In this document: piece after piece, positions 1 to 13,000 of the stretch
How positions within the stretch are numbered: the first letter of the stretch is position 1
Layout: the number at the start of each line of letters is the position of its first letter
Source of the DNA: Chrysophaeum taylorii
Lineage: Eukaryota; Sar; Pelagophyceae; Pelagomonadales; Pelagomonadaceae
Length of the DNA: 64,000 nt
Direction: 5' to 3'
NCBI GenBank assembly: GCA_029834535.1
Contig: JAQMWT010000060.1
Span: 1 to 64,000 of the forward strand
Position numbers and translations under genes: made by a program
Notes under the pieces: model-generated
Told to the model about the DNA's origin: nothing
Seen by the model: the letters and a program-made list of their open reading frames with translations, nothing else
The model's database searches: none

Positions 1-3000
1 TTGCGGTCACTAGGGTTAGGCATCTTCAATCCTGTAAGGATGGTCACGATGCATACCGAGTAGAGAACGAAAAGTGGAGAACTCAGCAGCAAGTGGCTGT
101 AAAACCACCGCCGTTCAGCTTGCCAGGAACATGGTTCACGTATTTTCTGTAGCGATATGCTCAGATTTTAAACCATCGACAGGCAGTGCTTGATCGAGAG
201 GACCATCTGGTTAGAGGTGCGAACAGCGGCAGCATTGTCAGACAAAGGGTAGGCTTCTGATGAAGCGCATATCTTCAGCAATTGGGTTGTCATTGTCATC
301 GAAGTCAACAGGGTCAGCGGTGTTCTCACCATTAGCATTGACGTAGAAGGTGGGGTTGACGACAAAGGAGAGTTCCAACAGCAGAGCCAAACAGCTTCAT
401 CAGCACAAATACTGAGGGCAATCAACTCAGCTTCGTGAGTTGAGCAGGAGACAATCGGTTGAAGTTTGCTTTTCCAACCAATAAGGCAGTTGAAAAGATA
501 GAAGACAAACCCGGTGGTAGATTTCCTATCTTCCTGTGCTAAGGAAGGGCATTGTCAGCGTCAACCATGGCAACTAAGGGGTCAAACTGTCCAGTAGATA
601 CATCCTGCGGTTGGTAGTCGACCACAGTGGATAGATCAATTCGATTAGCGGAGACAGTGCGAAGGTGAGCTTCAATGGCATTACCTTTAGGGTGAAACCA
701 GAGGCGAAGTGAGCGGTTTTCCGGCTTCTTGAGTAGCAAGCATCGCCTGCATTTGGACGTGAACATATGTGGGTGCATGCATACCACGCGAACATCTGCC
801 CAAGTCGGGTCTGCTGAGGCAACTTGCATGAACACCAGCGCCAAGGAGGGTGGCAAAGTGCGAGTTGATGTACAACTCTGACCAGTGCTGGGAGTGCCAT
901 CTTTATACTTGAAGGACGATGACATAGGATATTTAGCGGGTCAGTTGCTGCAAGACTGGGTGATCAGCGAAGGTTCATCCAGCAGCTTGCACATCAATGG
1001 AAATCAGATGGCGACACACACGCCTAGGAGGTGCGGACAGGTTCAAACTGCTCTACAGCACCGTTTGTGGAGGGCATCCTGTAATCAGTACGAAGAGGTC
1101 GTCATTGGACACAATAACAATGTCGTCTACAGACAGCATACGACGACTTAGCATGTGCGGATACTCGAGCATATAGGCAAGTCCGAATACGGCAGGCGCG
1201 GAAGAAGCAGAAGCCGTCTCTTTGTTCCAAGGGATGGTGATTGCTAAGTCCATAAAGTGACTTCAGCAGTTTCGGTAGACGTAAGCCCTTGTACTTAGCG
1301 TCATCGGGGTCGATAAGCTTGATGCCGTCTGGTAATTGAACATAGACATTGGCATCGATGTCAGACTGAACAGAGGCGTCGGGACGTCGCGCATGGTAGA
1401 CAGGCAATTGGCGTATGCTGCAATAGCTGTAGTACGGATTGCGGTCATAGTGGCCATGGGGCTGTAGGTACCAAAGAAATCGGCGCCAATAGATGCTAGG
1501 AAGCCACGTAGGACGAGGCGAGCCTTGTGCTTAACGTATTTGCCTGCAGAGTCTGTTTAATCTTCAGCACCATCTTGCTGTCAATAGGACGAAGACACCG
1601 TAGGGTAAGGAAAGTTTGAAGCAGCCAAAGCGGATAATGTCGTGGAGTTCCTTGGCGATGGCCTTGAGGTAGGCGTGCCTGTTTTCAGGCGACAAACCGT
1701 GAGCACTTAAGTTTATATTCGTCAATGGAAACGTCCTTCTTGGACCTTTATTCGTCAGGACCAACAGGCTGGTGAATTATAGTTTAGCGACGTTGCGGTC
1801 GGGCAGTGTGCGCAACTTCGGGATAAGCGGAAACAGCGTCAGTAGGAGTAGTAGGGCAGATTCCAGTTGGATATGGATAGTAGGGTCGGTACGTAAGACC
1901 TGGGTGATGTAGAGACCAGAAGTATCCCTCAAGTCAGCCAGAGATGCAGAAGTAGCGCCAAACTCGGATGAGTTGTGATCAATAAAGCTGGTCGGCGCCA
2001 GGTACGTAAGTGCATATTGTAAGGAAGAAGTGCCGAAGGCAGCAGCGTGTTCAGTGAACGCAGATAAAAGGGCTGAGGAATAGGGAACGTAGGTGAACCA
2101 TCAGCAGATAAAGGTTGCAGCTGGGATGCTGGATGCGCACTGGCGTGGGCGAAGTAACCATCGACGTGCGGGTAGCGGGCAAGTAAGTCAGTGCGCAACG
2201 GGAGAAGAAGACGAGCTAACAACGCATGTTCCCCCTCTGAGCAGATAGCAGACCAGAGGATACCACCACGGAGATGAAGGGCGGAGAGGGCGGGAGACTT
2301 GAACGTAAGAAAGTGGTGGCGAAGATCCCAGCGGAAATCGGCGAGCTTGCCACCAGCGGCTTTGTAAGCACCAATAGTAGACGCTTGTAACCGGGCTCGG
2401 ATAGTTTTCATAGAAGTGGCCTTGCGAGTGTTAGGCTGTTTGGAACCTGGGACAAGAATGAGGTCATCTTGTGCAAAAGGTCTTTGTAAGAAGGAAGCAA
2501 GGGCGGCGGTGACATAGAGCCAGATTCGTCGGCGGTAGTCAGAAGAGGAGAAGAGGCCGGAGTAGGGGACGAAGAAGGAGGAGCTGAAGGAGGTGGGAGT
2601 GCCCCCTCTGAGGATGAGGAGTCCTTGTCCCCCTCTGAATGACATGGTCTTGCATAGTGGTGTGGGGTGTGAGCGAGAAAGGCGCGGAAGGAGCGTGTGG
2701 CGGAGGAGCTAGTTCAGGATCAGGAGTAGGATGCTGCAACATGTAGAGGAATTGCAGCTAGGACGAAACACGAATTTGCCCGTTTTCAGGGTTGAGGACG
2801 ACGTCAGCGAGATGGTCGACGCGTGGGGAGACGAGCGAGTTTGTGCGTTGGCGCAACAGAGATACAGATATTTGCGGCGGCACGGTTCCCACTTGTGGTG
2901 TTCATGGGGCTCCAATAGGAAATTCAGCGCCAAAAATCTTGAGCATATCGTGTTGGGGAGTGCTGAGTTGGTTGTAGAGTAGCTGTTGCGGACTCAGAAT

Positions 3001-6000
3001 AGCATGATGAATGCGCTCGAGCGTGGCGTTCGGGAGAAGGTTATAGCTTTGAACGGTGTGTATCACCGCCCATGGGAACATGATAGCGGGTTCCACGATC
3101 TTGGCGCCACGATAGTGAGCATTAAGGAGAGAACGAAGGCGAGTTGAGGAGGCGGAGGCGATGAAACCGATGGCAGACTCAACTTCAAAGTTAAAGTGGT
3201 GCATGTACGGCGGGAAGGCAATGAGTTGAATGCCCTTATCGACGCGGTACGGGGAGGTAATGTGCTGGCTAAAGTAAGGCTTGAATGCATCGGAGTAGAG
3301 GGTGCGCATGTGCACATTGAGTTGTGTACGACAGAAGTCATACACAAAATCCAGAGCTTGAGTGAACTCCGTGGCGTTGGTGGTGCGTGTAAAGTACACC
3401 AAGAGAAATTTCGAAATGAGTTCCTTGAAGACGATGATATGTGTGAAGCCTCCCCATTCGGATGGGATGGTCACATAGCCGCCGTCGCACGCCCAGACTT
3501 CACCGGCTTTGTGGGTTTGCTCAAATAAGGCTTGGTCGCATTGAAATGCTTGTGCGGGTGGCGCTTGTTGTGTGCGATGCAGTCGGTGCATAAGTCGCGA
3601 TATGGTATGTCAGAAGCAGAGAATCCAGGGCGAGCAAGTACGTTGGGGGCCTTGGCAGCGACGTTGTCGGGGCAGTGATGCACCTGGTGAAAGCGATTAG
3701 CACGTTCTTTGGCATTGAGATATTCGGTGGATCCGTGTGCGAGGACTTACGAGGAATGGATGAGCGGGAATGTGCCGTTTGCGCCGAACATCGAACTTGA
3801 GTTCGGTGTCTAAGGCAGGGAAGGCGGTGCGTCGTCATCCTGGTGCACAGCAGGGTTACTTGGAGGTGCATCCTCATTATCACGAGTAGCGAGTATCTTC
3901 GTAGGACGACGATATATAGTTTAACGACATTTCGGTCAAGCAGTTGCTGGAAATAGACATCATAGATTGTGCCAAAGACAAGGTATCTGTGCTGCACGTG
4001 GTGGAGGCTTGGTCAACGGTCATGAAATTGGATACATAGGATTTCTTCGTCACGGCAGCAGTATGTTGGAAGGTAGGGTCCAACATAAGGGATTTAATAT
4101 CGGCGACGATGAGCGAAAGGTGCTTGTACAGAGTGCTGTACGTACCGGCAGGCAGAGCATTGCTGAGCATGTCACAGCAAAGGTCATGGCGTAGAGACAA
4201 GAGGAAAGATTCCTGTTGTTTGGTGTGGTTGTTAGCACGAATCAACTCCGGTCGAGTGGGGTAGCGTAATTTCCCGTTGCGAGGGTCGAGTAAAATAATA
4301 TTGGCATACCCTCGGACGGTTGGCAATGGAGCAAGCATTGAGTGGATTTTAGAGCCGAGTTTGCGGTCACTTCCACGAAGGTACCCTATATAGCGACTAT
4401 GAGATAGGTGATGATCTTCCAGAGCAAAAAGAGAATCCTTGTAATCGAAAGAGTTGTCGGTGGCCTTGTAGGTAAGGCAGCCAGGCATCACGAGCGCACC
4501 TGGACACGAGGTTTTGTATGGCGGTGCCATAGGTGGTAGCGGAGCCAACTTGGGGAAGGGCTTGGACTATCCACAAGTAACCATAAACGGCTCCAGATAT
4601 ATGGACCTGTCCCGGTCGCGGGGATGTCGGAAGCAGTGAACGTATACGTGCTCCCAAAGGCGTTGATGGGAGTGGATTTTGTGGTGGCGTTCTCTATGGT
4701 GAGGTTGCCGTCGGAATGGTGGCCACCAGTTAAGAAGTAGGAGTTGTGTGATGTTGATGAGGTTGTAAGTAATAACCTGTGTGACGGTTGGTTAGTTTCG
4801 AAAACGGTTATGTAATAGGACACAGGAGTGGGTGAGTTAGTATGTAAGCTTGCAAACACGTTATATAGTATTGTAAAATCTTGACGTGTATAGGATGTGT
4901 TGCATTGGGTAATGGCTTCATAGAGGAGCGTTTAAAGCACAACTGATGATAAGTACACTCGGATTGAACAGAGTGAGTACGTTGCTCGTGAGCCTGTTGT
5001 GAGTGAAGGCGAAGTAGTAACATATTGAGGATTCAAGGTCAGCCATAGAAAGCTGAGCAGAACCTGTGCGAGAGTAAGGTGCAAACGTTTTAGGAACGGA
5101 TATATGGAGGATCGGGAACACCCGGATCCAGTCTTTGGATAGTGGTTAGGTAGCCAAAGGCGCTTGGGAATAGCTTGTAGATCATCCACGATCTTTAGGA
5201 AGGGGCGTGGATGGAGGATGGGCCACGATGATAGTTTAATTGGTCCAGTAGAATATCTGCGTGCGATGCATATCCACCTTTCTCTAGATTGGTAGTCGCC
5301 ACATAGGTAGGTCGGGAACCTATCAACAACATCGACACAGTAATCAAGGGTAGTATAGATAAGGTTGGCCACTGTGATGTGGTCTTGATGACAGTACTTA
5401 TGCGGAGGCGTCATCTCAGCCAGTAGTACCAAGGGCTGGAGTAGCTTGATGACAGACAGCATGCTGTCGAAAAGAGAATCGTCCAGCAGGCTGTGTAAGT
5501 CTTCTGACTTTTGTTGTTTTAGTAAATTCCTGTTTGTGCAGGGAGGAGTGATCTCAATTATATCACAATAGAATGTGCGCCTTTCCTCTGGTGAGATTAG
5601 GTGAAGATGGTTAATAAAGGCGGGGAGAGATTCAAATAATAGTACAGTAGGAAAACGGTGGCGTAACATACGAACAAGCGTATCATCAGACTCAACAACA
5701 ACTTTTACATTGATATTTAAGCCTAAGTCATTAGTGGCTTGAGACAGGAACGCCGGAGTTGACAAACCAGAACAAAGTAACATGACAGAGGGTTTGCGGA
5801 GATTGGACTCTTGTGAGAGAAAAACTGGCCGTGAGTAGTCAACAATGGCTGCGTATTTTGCTGAACAAATTTGTTCTGTTTCCGAAGATTGAGAACCAAA
5901 GGGCGAATCCACGGCCGATCTGGTAAAACTCGTTGGAGTAGGTAATTGTAGTATGCCAGTAGATCCCTGTTTTCATGGTATCGCTTGAGGGGAAATGCAA

Positions 6001-8700
6001 GGGAGCGAAGTTCCAGCCGCTTGTCGCGCGCGATGTTGTAAGTGATACAAGGAGAGCGGGTAAATTAGCTGCCACATAGTGTATGGGTATACGTACATCT
6101 TTGTCTATGCGGCTCGTGACAGCGCTGAGCTTTGGCTCAGCTCGATCGTTGAACACGGTGGTAAGATTGGTCTGGTTCCATTCGAGCATGCTCAGGATAG
6201 CGAGATGTCGGTCATGCACTGGTTGAAGACATAAAGCGAAGTCGATCTTAACGTAGCCAACTTGTGGATGATCTGGTAGGGGAATAACGATGTTGCGTGT
6301 TAACATCATGTGTGATGCCCGTTGTTGTCCTGTTGCCGTCTGAATAACAATCGGAGCGTATGTGGAGTCCAATGGAATTATATGATTGGGTATTGCGAAA
6401 TCGTAGGTGGACATCAATGAGATGGTAGCACAAGAGTCAAAATATAGAAAAGAGCAATGTGGAGGGACACTGTTTACCTTCATGTAGTTGGTGAGGAAGG
6501 CGTTTTCCGAATGTGGGCAAGTAGTGGAGAGGCTGGCTATGAAGAAGTTCTTCCGCAATAACAGATTCGTTGGAATAATGATCGGTTGAACAGGTGGTGA
6601 TGGTTCGTCCGCCTCATCAGCCATGCCGTGCTTTTCGTCAAATGACGATAGAAGGTGTGATCGGCATCCCTTTTGGTTTCGGCTTGTGATGGTAGGTTGA
6701 GGGCAGATTGGACCTGTGAAGATAGCGAGGACAATAATGCTGGTGGTAAAGCCGAGATGGCGGAAGCGGTAAAGAGGTTAGACACAGTATTGGAAGGATT
6801 ACCCTGTGTGTTTGTAGTAGGAGGAGTTGTTGTTGGGGTGGGAGCAGTAACGACAGTATGGTGTTGTGGCTCCACGTAGTTTAACGACTTTTCGGTCGAG
6901 GATAGATGAACGTCTACATCATAAATGATGTCTTCTGCAAACATGAGCTGTTCGTTTAGACGAAGTAAACTACTGTTGTCCTCAGTAGATGTCGTTGACA
7001 GGATATCAGCTGATTGTAACAAAGTCTCAAATAACTTGTTGATATTATGTTGTAGCTGAGCCGTGGTATCATTATCTGTCACATGCTTCGTGAGTTCGCT
7101 ACACTGTTCTCGCAGGGTGTTTAAGGTGTGGTTTGTTCGATCTAATAATTTCATGTTAGACCGAGAGGACCTGTCAAAAGTGCGGGGGTAAATTGGACGG
7201 TCATGGGACTGTCCGGCAGTTTTCTTGGTGACGTAAGAATCACCAGGACGATAATACGATAAATCGCTGCGAGAGAAAGGCTGGCGAGCATCATTAGAGT
7301 TACGCAAGCGTCTAGCATTAAACGTGGAAGATGTACCAGGTTGGGACGAAGTGATGAAGGCGAGTGTGTTAGCAGTTTGAGTCAGACTTTTGTCCGATGA
7401 GTCCAAAGTATGTGTAAGGAGTAACTTTGGCTTTGGTTGAGATGATAAACCTTCGACATAGGGTTGCCAAGAAACAGGGCGTTCTAAGCGTCTTTTGTTC
7501 GACCCATTTGATACGACATTGTAAAGGTCTAATGCGTATTCTAAAATGTAGCTTGGGTTGGTAGGGTGACACAATCGTTCAGCTTCTGGTACAGGTCGAG
7601 ATGAAGATCGGGTTTCGTACATATAACACCAATCTACCCAACCACGATCGTAGCGGTTGTTGCTGGTATTATCGGCATAGTGCCGATGTATCTCTTCATA
7701 GATTTTTCTGCAAAGAGTGCCAAAGTCGAATTGAAGGTCAGTCTCTTCCTGGTTAAGTTGGTAAGAGATTTGCCTAAATGCTAGGACAGCTTCGATAAAT
7801 ACATGGACATACCAGTTAGGATTATAAACAACAGAGTTAAATTGCTGTTTCAAATAAGACACATCAGTAGTCGTAACAGACTCGTAGTGACTAAAGGCGA
7901 TGAGCATAATAGCTCGAGCCTTGTTGGGTAAATAACTTTGTTGTATATCTCATTGATGGCGGGCCAGGCCGCAAGTGCCGGTTTTCCAACACTTTCAAGA
8001 TTGAAGTAAGTATGCAAGAATGTAGCGTACGTGTTCTGGTAAGTGTGCCAGTCAGCTGCAGTTAACGAAAACATGGTAACCGGGGCACGAACACGAGTGT
8101 CGAAAGCTAGTGCCTTCGGGTGCGCGCGATTTAAGATTCGTTCCTCTTCTAAGAAACGAGCATTGATTTCAGGACGTAATGCCTTGACTTCATAGTCGTA
8201 ACAGACGGTAGTTAGCTGAGCTACTTCTGCATCAGGTAAGTGGGGGAAAGCTTCGTTGGTGAAATGCCATTCCTGATACTCAGGGGGTCACTCATCAACA
8301 GCTAAACGGAGATCAGCAGCCCTATCGGTCTTCCATTCCAGGAAAACGCGATCGAGAATTTGATTCCGGAGGATTTCGTAGTCCTTGCATGACCGAGTAT
8401 ATGCTTCATACGAGTCGTACTCGAGGAAAGCATCGGCATGACTGGACCGTAGTAATTGCTTGATATGCTTGATTTGCAAGGATACCTTGCGGTTCTGAAG
8501 CTGAAAGCAGTTGCCCTCGTTAAGAAACTCGACTACAGGAGCTTCGAGCTTCAATATATCCGCACCTGTGATCGCCTTAGGTGCGGCTCGTGCTGCGTGT
8601 TCTGCCATAGCAGTTGACGGGGAACCTGTGGGTTCAGTCACGCAGTTGACACTGTCTAGACATTCTAAGGGGGTCTGTCTATCGGTGTCTATGTACACTC
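1..8700 (-). mobile_element. Decayed Ty1/copia-type LTR retroelement carrying a DNA methyltransferase-like region
   Basis: Read on the minus strand from about 8.7 kb down to the window edge, the parts come in copia order. They are a gag-like region (about 8.7-6.55 kb), an aspartic-protease-like region with a D-S-C-A-T motif (6.6-5.85 kb), a cytosine-methyltransferase-like region (5.9-4.9 kb) and an unassigned region (4.86-3.9 kb). Then follow an integrase with an HHCC-type zinc-binding part and catalytic core (about 3.72-2.9 kb), a Pro/Ser-rich spacer, a copia-type reverse transcriptase with an 'SLYGL' block (about 1.76-0.55 kb) and RNase H with an 'E-A-E-L-I-A-L-S' block near 0.4 kb. Integrase lies before reverse transcriptase, which is the copia order. 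The coding parts are scattered over many frames, so it is broken in perhaps ten or more places and looks old. The 3' end lies beyond the window and I could not identify a 5' LTR near 8.7-9.0 kb. A repeated peptide at three domain junctions is described in the findings. Confidence 0.8.
4932..5912 (-). mobile_element. Part of the copia fossil: C5-cytosine DNA methyltransferase-like region
   Basis: This open stretch lies between the protease-like and integrase parts of the retroelement. It resembles a C5-cytosine DNA methyltransferase. It has a nucleotide-binding-like start ('VMLLCSGLSTPAF'), an acidic residue after a strand ('KVVVESDD', the usual SAM-ribose contact), a 'DI' strand followed by a 'TPPC' block (the PPC catalytic loop of the family), an 'AEMTPP' segment where 'ENV' is usual, and a 'GDYQSRERWICIARR' segment matching the family's 'GvPQxRxR' motif VIII region. 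The family methylates cytosine in DNA. Cytosine methyltransferases carried by LTR retroelements have been reported in a few algal and dinoflagellate lineages. Here the call rests on motif order seen by eye. The region is a fossil within a broken element. Confidence 0.62.
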
Positions 8701-10096
8701 ATCGATTTTTTCGATGGAAAACGTGTCTATATGACGACTGTGCAAGCTGTGAGTCCAGAGTAGTGTCGCTAAGCGTAGTCACTTAGGCAGCTGGTTAGTT
8801 TTGGTGCTCTCAAGGAGCTTGTTAAGCATTGCCATGTAATGTACGAGTGGACGTACCCAAAATATTCCATAACATGTGTGCAAGAGTACAGGTTAGCCAA
8901 CTTACACACGCATCAACATTAACATGACAATACGATGCTATGAACAGGTGCACACAAGGTTACTCGATCGCGTGTGCAAAAAGATATTATATACAGCCCA
9001 ATGGTAATGGCGATATATTGACAAGCGTGTCACATGTCGAGGCTAGGTCGGCGCGGTAACGACCCAATACCCATAGGTTACGTGCATGTTGACACATGGT
9101 TTCTCAGGGACCCGCCTGGGCCCAAAACCTGCAGAGCATTTAGCAAGCAGTGGTAAGTCACCTGGGAAACCATCCCGTCTCATCGTGAGCGTCTGGAAGG
9201 TTAATTCGGGGAATGAAGGTTATGTTCCCTATATCCTCAGAACACGACAGGCGGCATCTAGAACTACACGAGAAAGGTTAAGTGTATAGTGCTACATACC
9301 TCGGAGCGCGCTAGACCATGATGATGAGCGTAGGCACAAATCAGACTGATTGTGTAGAAAGGAAGGAGAAAGGAAAAGGAAGAGATCACGTTCTCAACGG
9401 ACGGATAAGGTAAGAGGCAGCAGATTTCTCTGCAGTCTCTCGAGAGCCTCACCTTTCCAAGAAGACAACGGTCCCTTCAAATCTATCTAACCTGCCGCGC
9501 CAGCGGGTCTCGTCCACACTAACCACCACAGCCACGATGTGTCGACGAGGTGCGCTCGAGCCTCAGCGAGCGTGTTATGAGGAGGAGGAGGAGGTCGGCA
9601 GCAGTTTTGGGAAAATCATCTTGCTAAAAGAAAAAGACACAAGACGACGACGACGACCAACGCGGACGAGGAAATGGCAATGACGACGGCCCGGCGAGAA
9701 GCAAAGGAGGAGCTCGAAGAGGAGAAGCAAAAGCGTCATCATCATTCATCAAAGGCGAACACCCAGCTGGCGCAGGAGCGAGATTTCTTTCAAAAGAGGA
9801 ACAACACAGCAGGGAGAGAAAATGTATGTGGAAGGATGAGAGGATCCTGGAACAGCAGAGCTGGCCATCCATCATCGGCGGATAGCGGGGCCGCCGCGCG
9901 TCTGGACGGACGCCTTTTGTAGCCAGGATTGCGGAGTGCGGCGTAATCTTTTTCGGATTGTTTGATAGGATCATCTTCTTCTGACGTGGATTTTCAATAA
10001 TAAGTAATTATATAATCGGAATGTCATCATCATCATCATCACCACCCGCGGAAAAGATACACAACAATATAAATAAATCTTTTGGCCGGACGGAAG
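8701..10096. other. Gene-poor spacer between the retroelement and the C2/LRR gene
   Basis: No convincing coding sequence was found. The short open frames here have low-complexity or shadow-like composition. The stretch 9.09-9.47 kb shows patchy similarity to 41.24-41.86 kb and is listed as a dispersed repeat. Just before the next gene there is a (TCA)n run at about 10023-10040. Confidence 0.5.
9090..9470 (+). repeat. Dispersed repeat, copy 1 (diverged)
   Basis: Blocks in this stretch recur in the same order at 41.24-41.86 kb. One is a block ending in 'GCGTCTGG' near 9190. Another is 'GGAAGGTTA' followed by 'CCTCAG-ACACGACAG-GGCAT' near 9196-9256. A third is a 'CTCAACGGACGGAT' block near 9394. 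Similarity is patchy, so this is an old dispersed repeat of unknown class. Confidence 0.4.
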
Positions 10097-13000
10097 ATGT
10101 TTGCGCGGCTCCGCGGTCGCAAAAGCAAGCCGCCGGGCGTCGTGGCGTCCTCGAGCGTCGTCGTGTTCGAGGACGCCGACCCCAGCAAGCCCCCGAACGT
10201 CGTAAAAATAATGATCCACGGCGCGCGAGAGTTGCTCGTGATGGACAAGAATTTGGTGTCCAAGGGCGGCAGTAGCGACCCGTTTGTGGTCCTGAAATTG
10301 GACGGCGAAAAGTGCAAGACGACGGTCAAAAAGAAACGCACGAATCCCGTGTGGAACGAGGCGTTCGAGCTCGCGGCATTCGACGACGACGACGAGGCCG
10401 TCGTGGACTTGGTCGTGTGGGACTACGACGCTTTCTCGTCGCCCGACTTCATGGGGGCCGTGCAGATTCCCGTCAAGAGTCTCGCGGATCGCGAGTATCA
10501 GCGCCGGTGGCATCCCCTCCTCGACAATGACTTGAGCGGACCGAAGATGGGACCGAGGGGAGAAATCGAGGTCTCGGCGCGATGGACGCACGACCCAGAT
10601 CTCGACGCGGCGCTCCCCGCAACAATGACGGAACCCGAGAAGTTTCCGCACCGAAGCTTTAACGCATTACGCGTCGTTGTGATCAGAGCGCGCCGCCTCC
10701 CGATCATGGACGCGAGCGTTCTCGGCAGGGACGGCTCGACAGATCCGTACGTCGCGCTGAAGCTCGACGCGGAGAAGAAAAGGACGACCGTTAAGGCAAA
10801 GCAGCTCAATCCGCTGTGGTTAGAGCAGTTCGATTTTCCGGTGGACGACACCGATGTTCCGCTCGAAATCGCCATGTTCGACTACGATATCGGCAGCAGC
10901 GACGACCTCATTGGGCGAGCCTCCGCGGATTTGGCGCGTTTGTCGACGAGGCGAGCGACGCGCCAATGGTTCGAGATATCGTCGACCCGCAAAAATCCCC
11001 ATAGTGCCAAGCTCGAGCTGGGGCTGAGGTTGATTCACAAGCCCGAGTTCGAGCTCGCGCTGCCGGCGCACACGCTCGACATCAAAGCGCACAAACGCGA
11101 GAAAGCGAACGAGTTGCGCGTCGTCGTTCTCCGCGGCCGCGCGCTGCCGTGCCTCGACAAGAATCTGTTCGCGTCGGGTGGCTCCTCCGACCCCTTCGCG
11201 CGCCTCGAGTTCAAAGGCGTCGCGCGCTCGACGACCGTCAAAAAGAGGTGTCTCGACCCCGTCTGGCTCGAGATGGTGACGTTTCCCGTCGACGACGACG
11301 ACCGAGGCGACTCGCCATCTTTGGAAAGCGAAGAGCTTAAGGTGACCGTGCTCGACTTTGACGCGCTCTCTAGTCCCGACGAGATCGGGACGGTGACTTT
11401 GTCGCTCGCGGGCTGCGGCGACAGGAAGGTGCGTCGGCGGTGGCACTACCTCGAGCTCGCCGAGGGCGTCGCGGCGCCGCGGCAGCGACGGCCCAAGGTC
11501 GAGGTGGCCTGGCGACTCGTTCACAACCCCGCGCTGGAAATCGAGTTACCAAAGCAGTTCGACGACGACGACGACAAATTTCCGACCCGCCTCGCGAACG
11601 AACTCCGGGTTGTCGTCGTGCGCGCGCGCGGCTTGCCTTGGACCGACGCGGCTGCTCGGACTTGGCTGTTGTTGGGACAAAATAATAATAACCCCCCCCA
11701 CCAACACCAAGGGTCGGCCGACCCGTTCGTGTCGCTCTCGTACAACGACGAGGAGGTCAGGACGTCCGTGAAAAACAAATGCCTGGATCCCGTCTGGGTC
11801 GAGACGCGCGCGCTGCCGATCGATACGCTCGAGGACGAGCACGATAAGCTCCTCCTCAAGGTACGAGTCTGGGACCAGGACAGGGCTCGAGACGAGCTCA
11901 TGGGCGAGGTCGATGTTCCCCTGCAGCAGGCTCTCGCCGATCGCGCCGTGCATCGCCAGTGGTACGCTTTGTCAACCAAGGGAAAGATTGAGCTCGGATT
12001 GCGGTTCGCGCACAATCCGGCGCTCGTCGTCGAGCTTCCCGACGAGATTGCGATCACGAAACACGCCGACAGACCCTCCAACGAGCTGTGCGTCTATGTT
12101 TCTCGGGTGCGATCAAAGCAGGCGCTACGAAAGTCCGATTTGGCGGCCGTCAAGCTCGGATTCTTCGCGATTGGCGAGAGCCGCACGACCTCGAGACGGA
12201 GATTCGACGCAAAAAATCACACCACCGTCGAACATAAATTTAGCGAGATCTTTGCTTTCGACCTCAACGAGGTTGAGCTCCGCGGCGGCGCCAAGTTGGA
12301 CGTGGCTTACGTCGTCGTGACCGCCGCCGCCGGCGGAAATAAACAAGAAGACGATCGCGCGCTGGGTACGGCGACGTGGGCGCTCGGGCGACTCCAAGAC
12401 GGGCTGCCCGCGCGGACGTGGGTGTCGTTGGGCGCCGACCTCGGCAAAGTCGAGCTCGCGGCGCGCTGGGTGCACAATCCCGCACGAGCCGTGCCACTGC
12501 CCAGAAACGTGGCGCAGCGCGCGTTGGACGCGACCAAGGCGCCGAACCACATTTTGGTGGTTTTGGTTCGCGCGAGCCGCCTGGCGGTTTCTGCGTCCGC
12601 CGTCGTCGCGACCGTGAGGGTGTTGGGAGGAGAGGCCAAAACGAGCAAGCCCTTGAGCTGCGGGACCGCGTGGATGCAGGAGGCCGCATTTCCGTTCAAA
12701 CGCGCCCACAAGAAGATCGAGATCACGCTGGTTGACCCCGATAATGTCGACGAGCTCGTCGGCCGGTGCGTCGTGCCCGTGCCGACGTCCGGGAAGGAGG
12801 TACGCGCGTGGCACAAACTCCGGAACTCGGCGAACACACACAGCAGTCTCGAGGTGTACGCGAGCGTCGCACATTCGGTGGACTTTGAGAAAAACGAGCG
12901 CGAACGGCAGCAGAAGAAGCAGGAGAAACTCGAAATCAAGGCGGCGGACGCCTTTTCCGACCAGCCGTTGGCGCTCGTCGAGGAGGCACGAGATGCGGTC

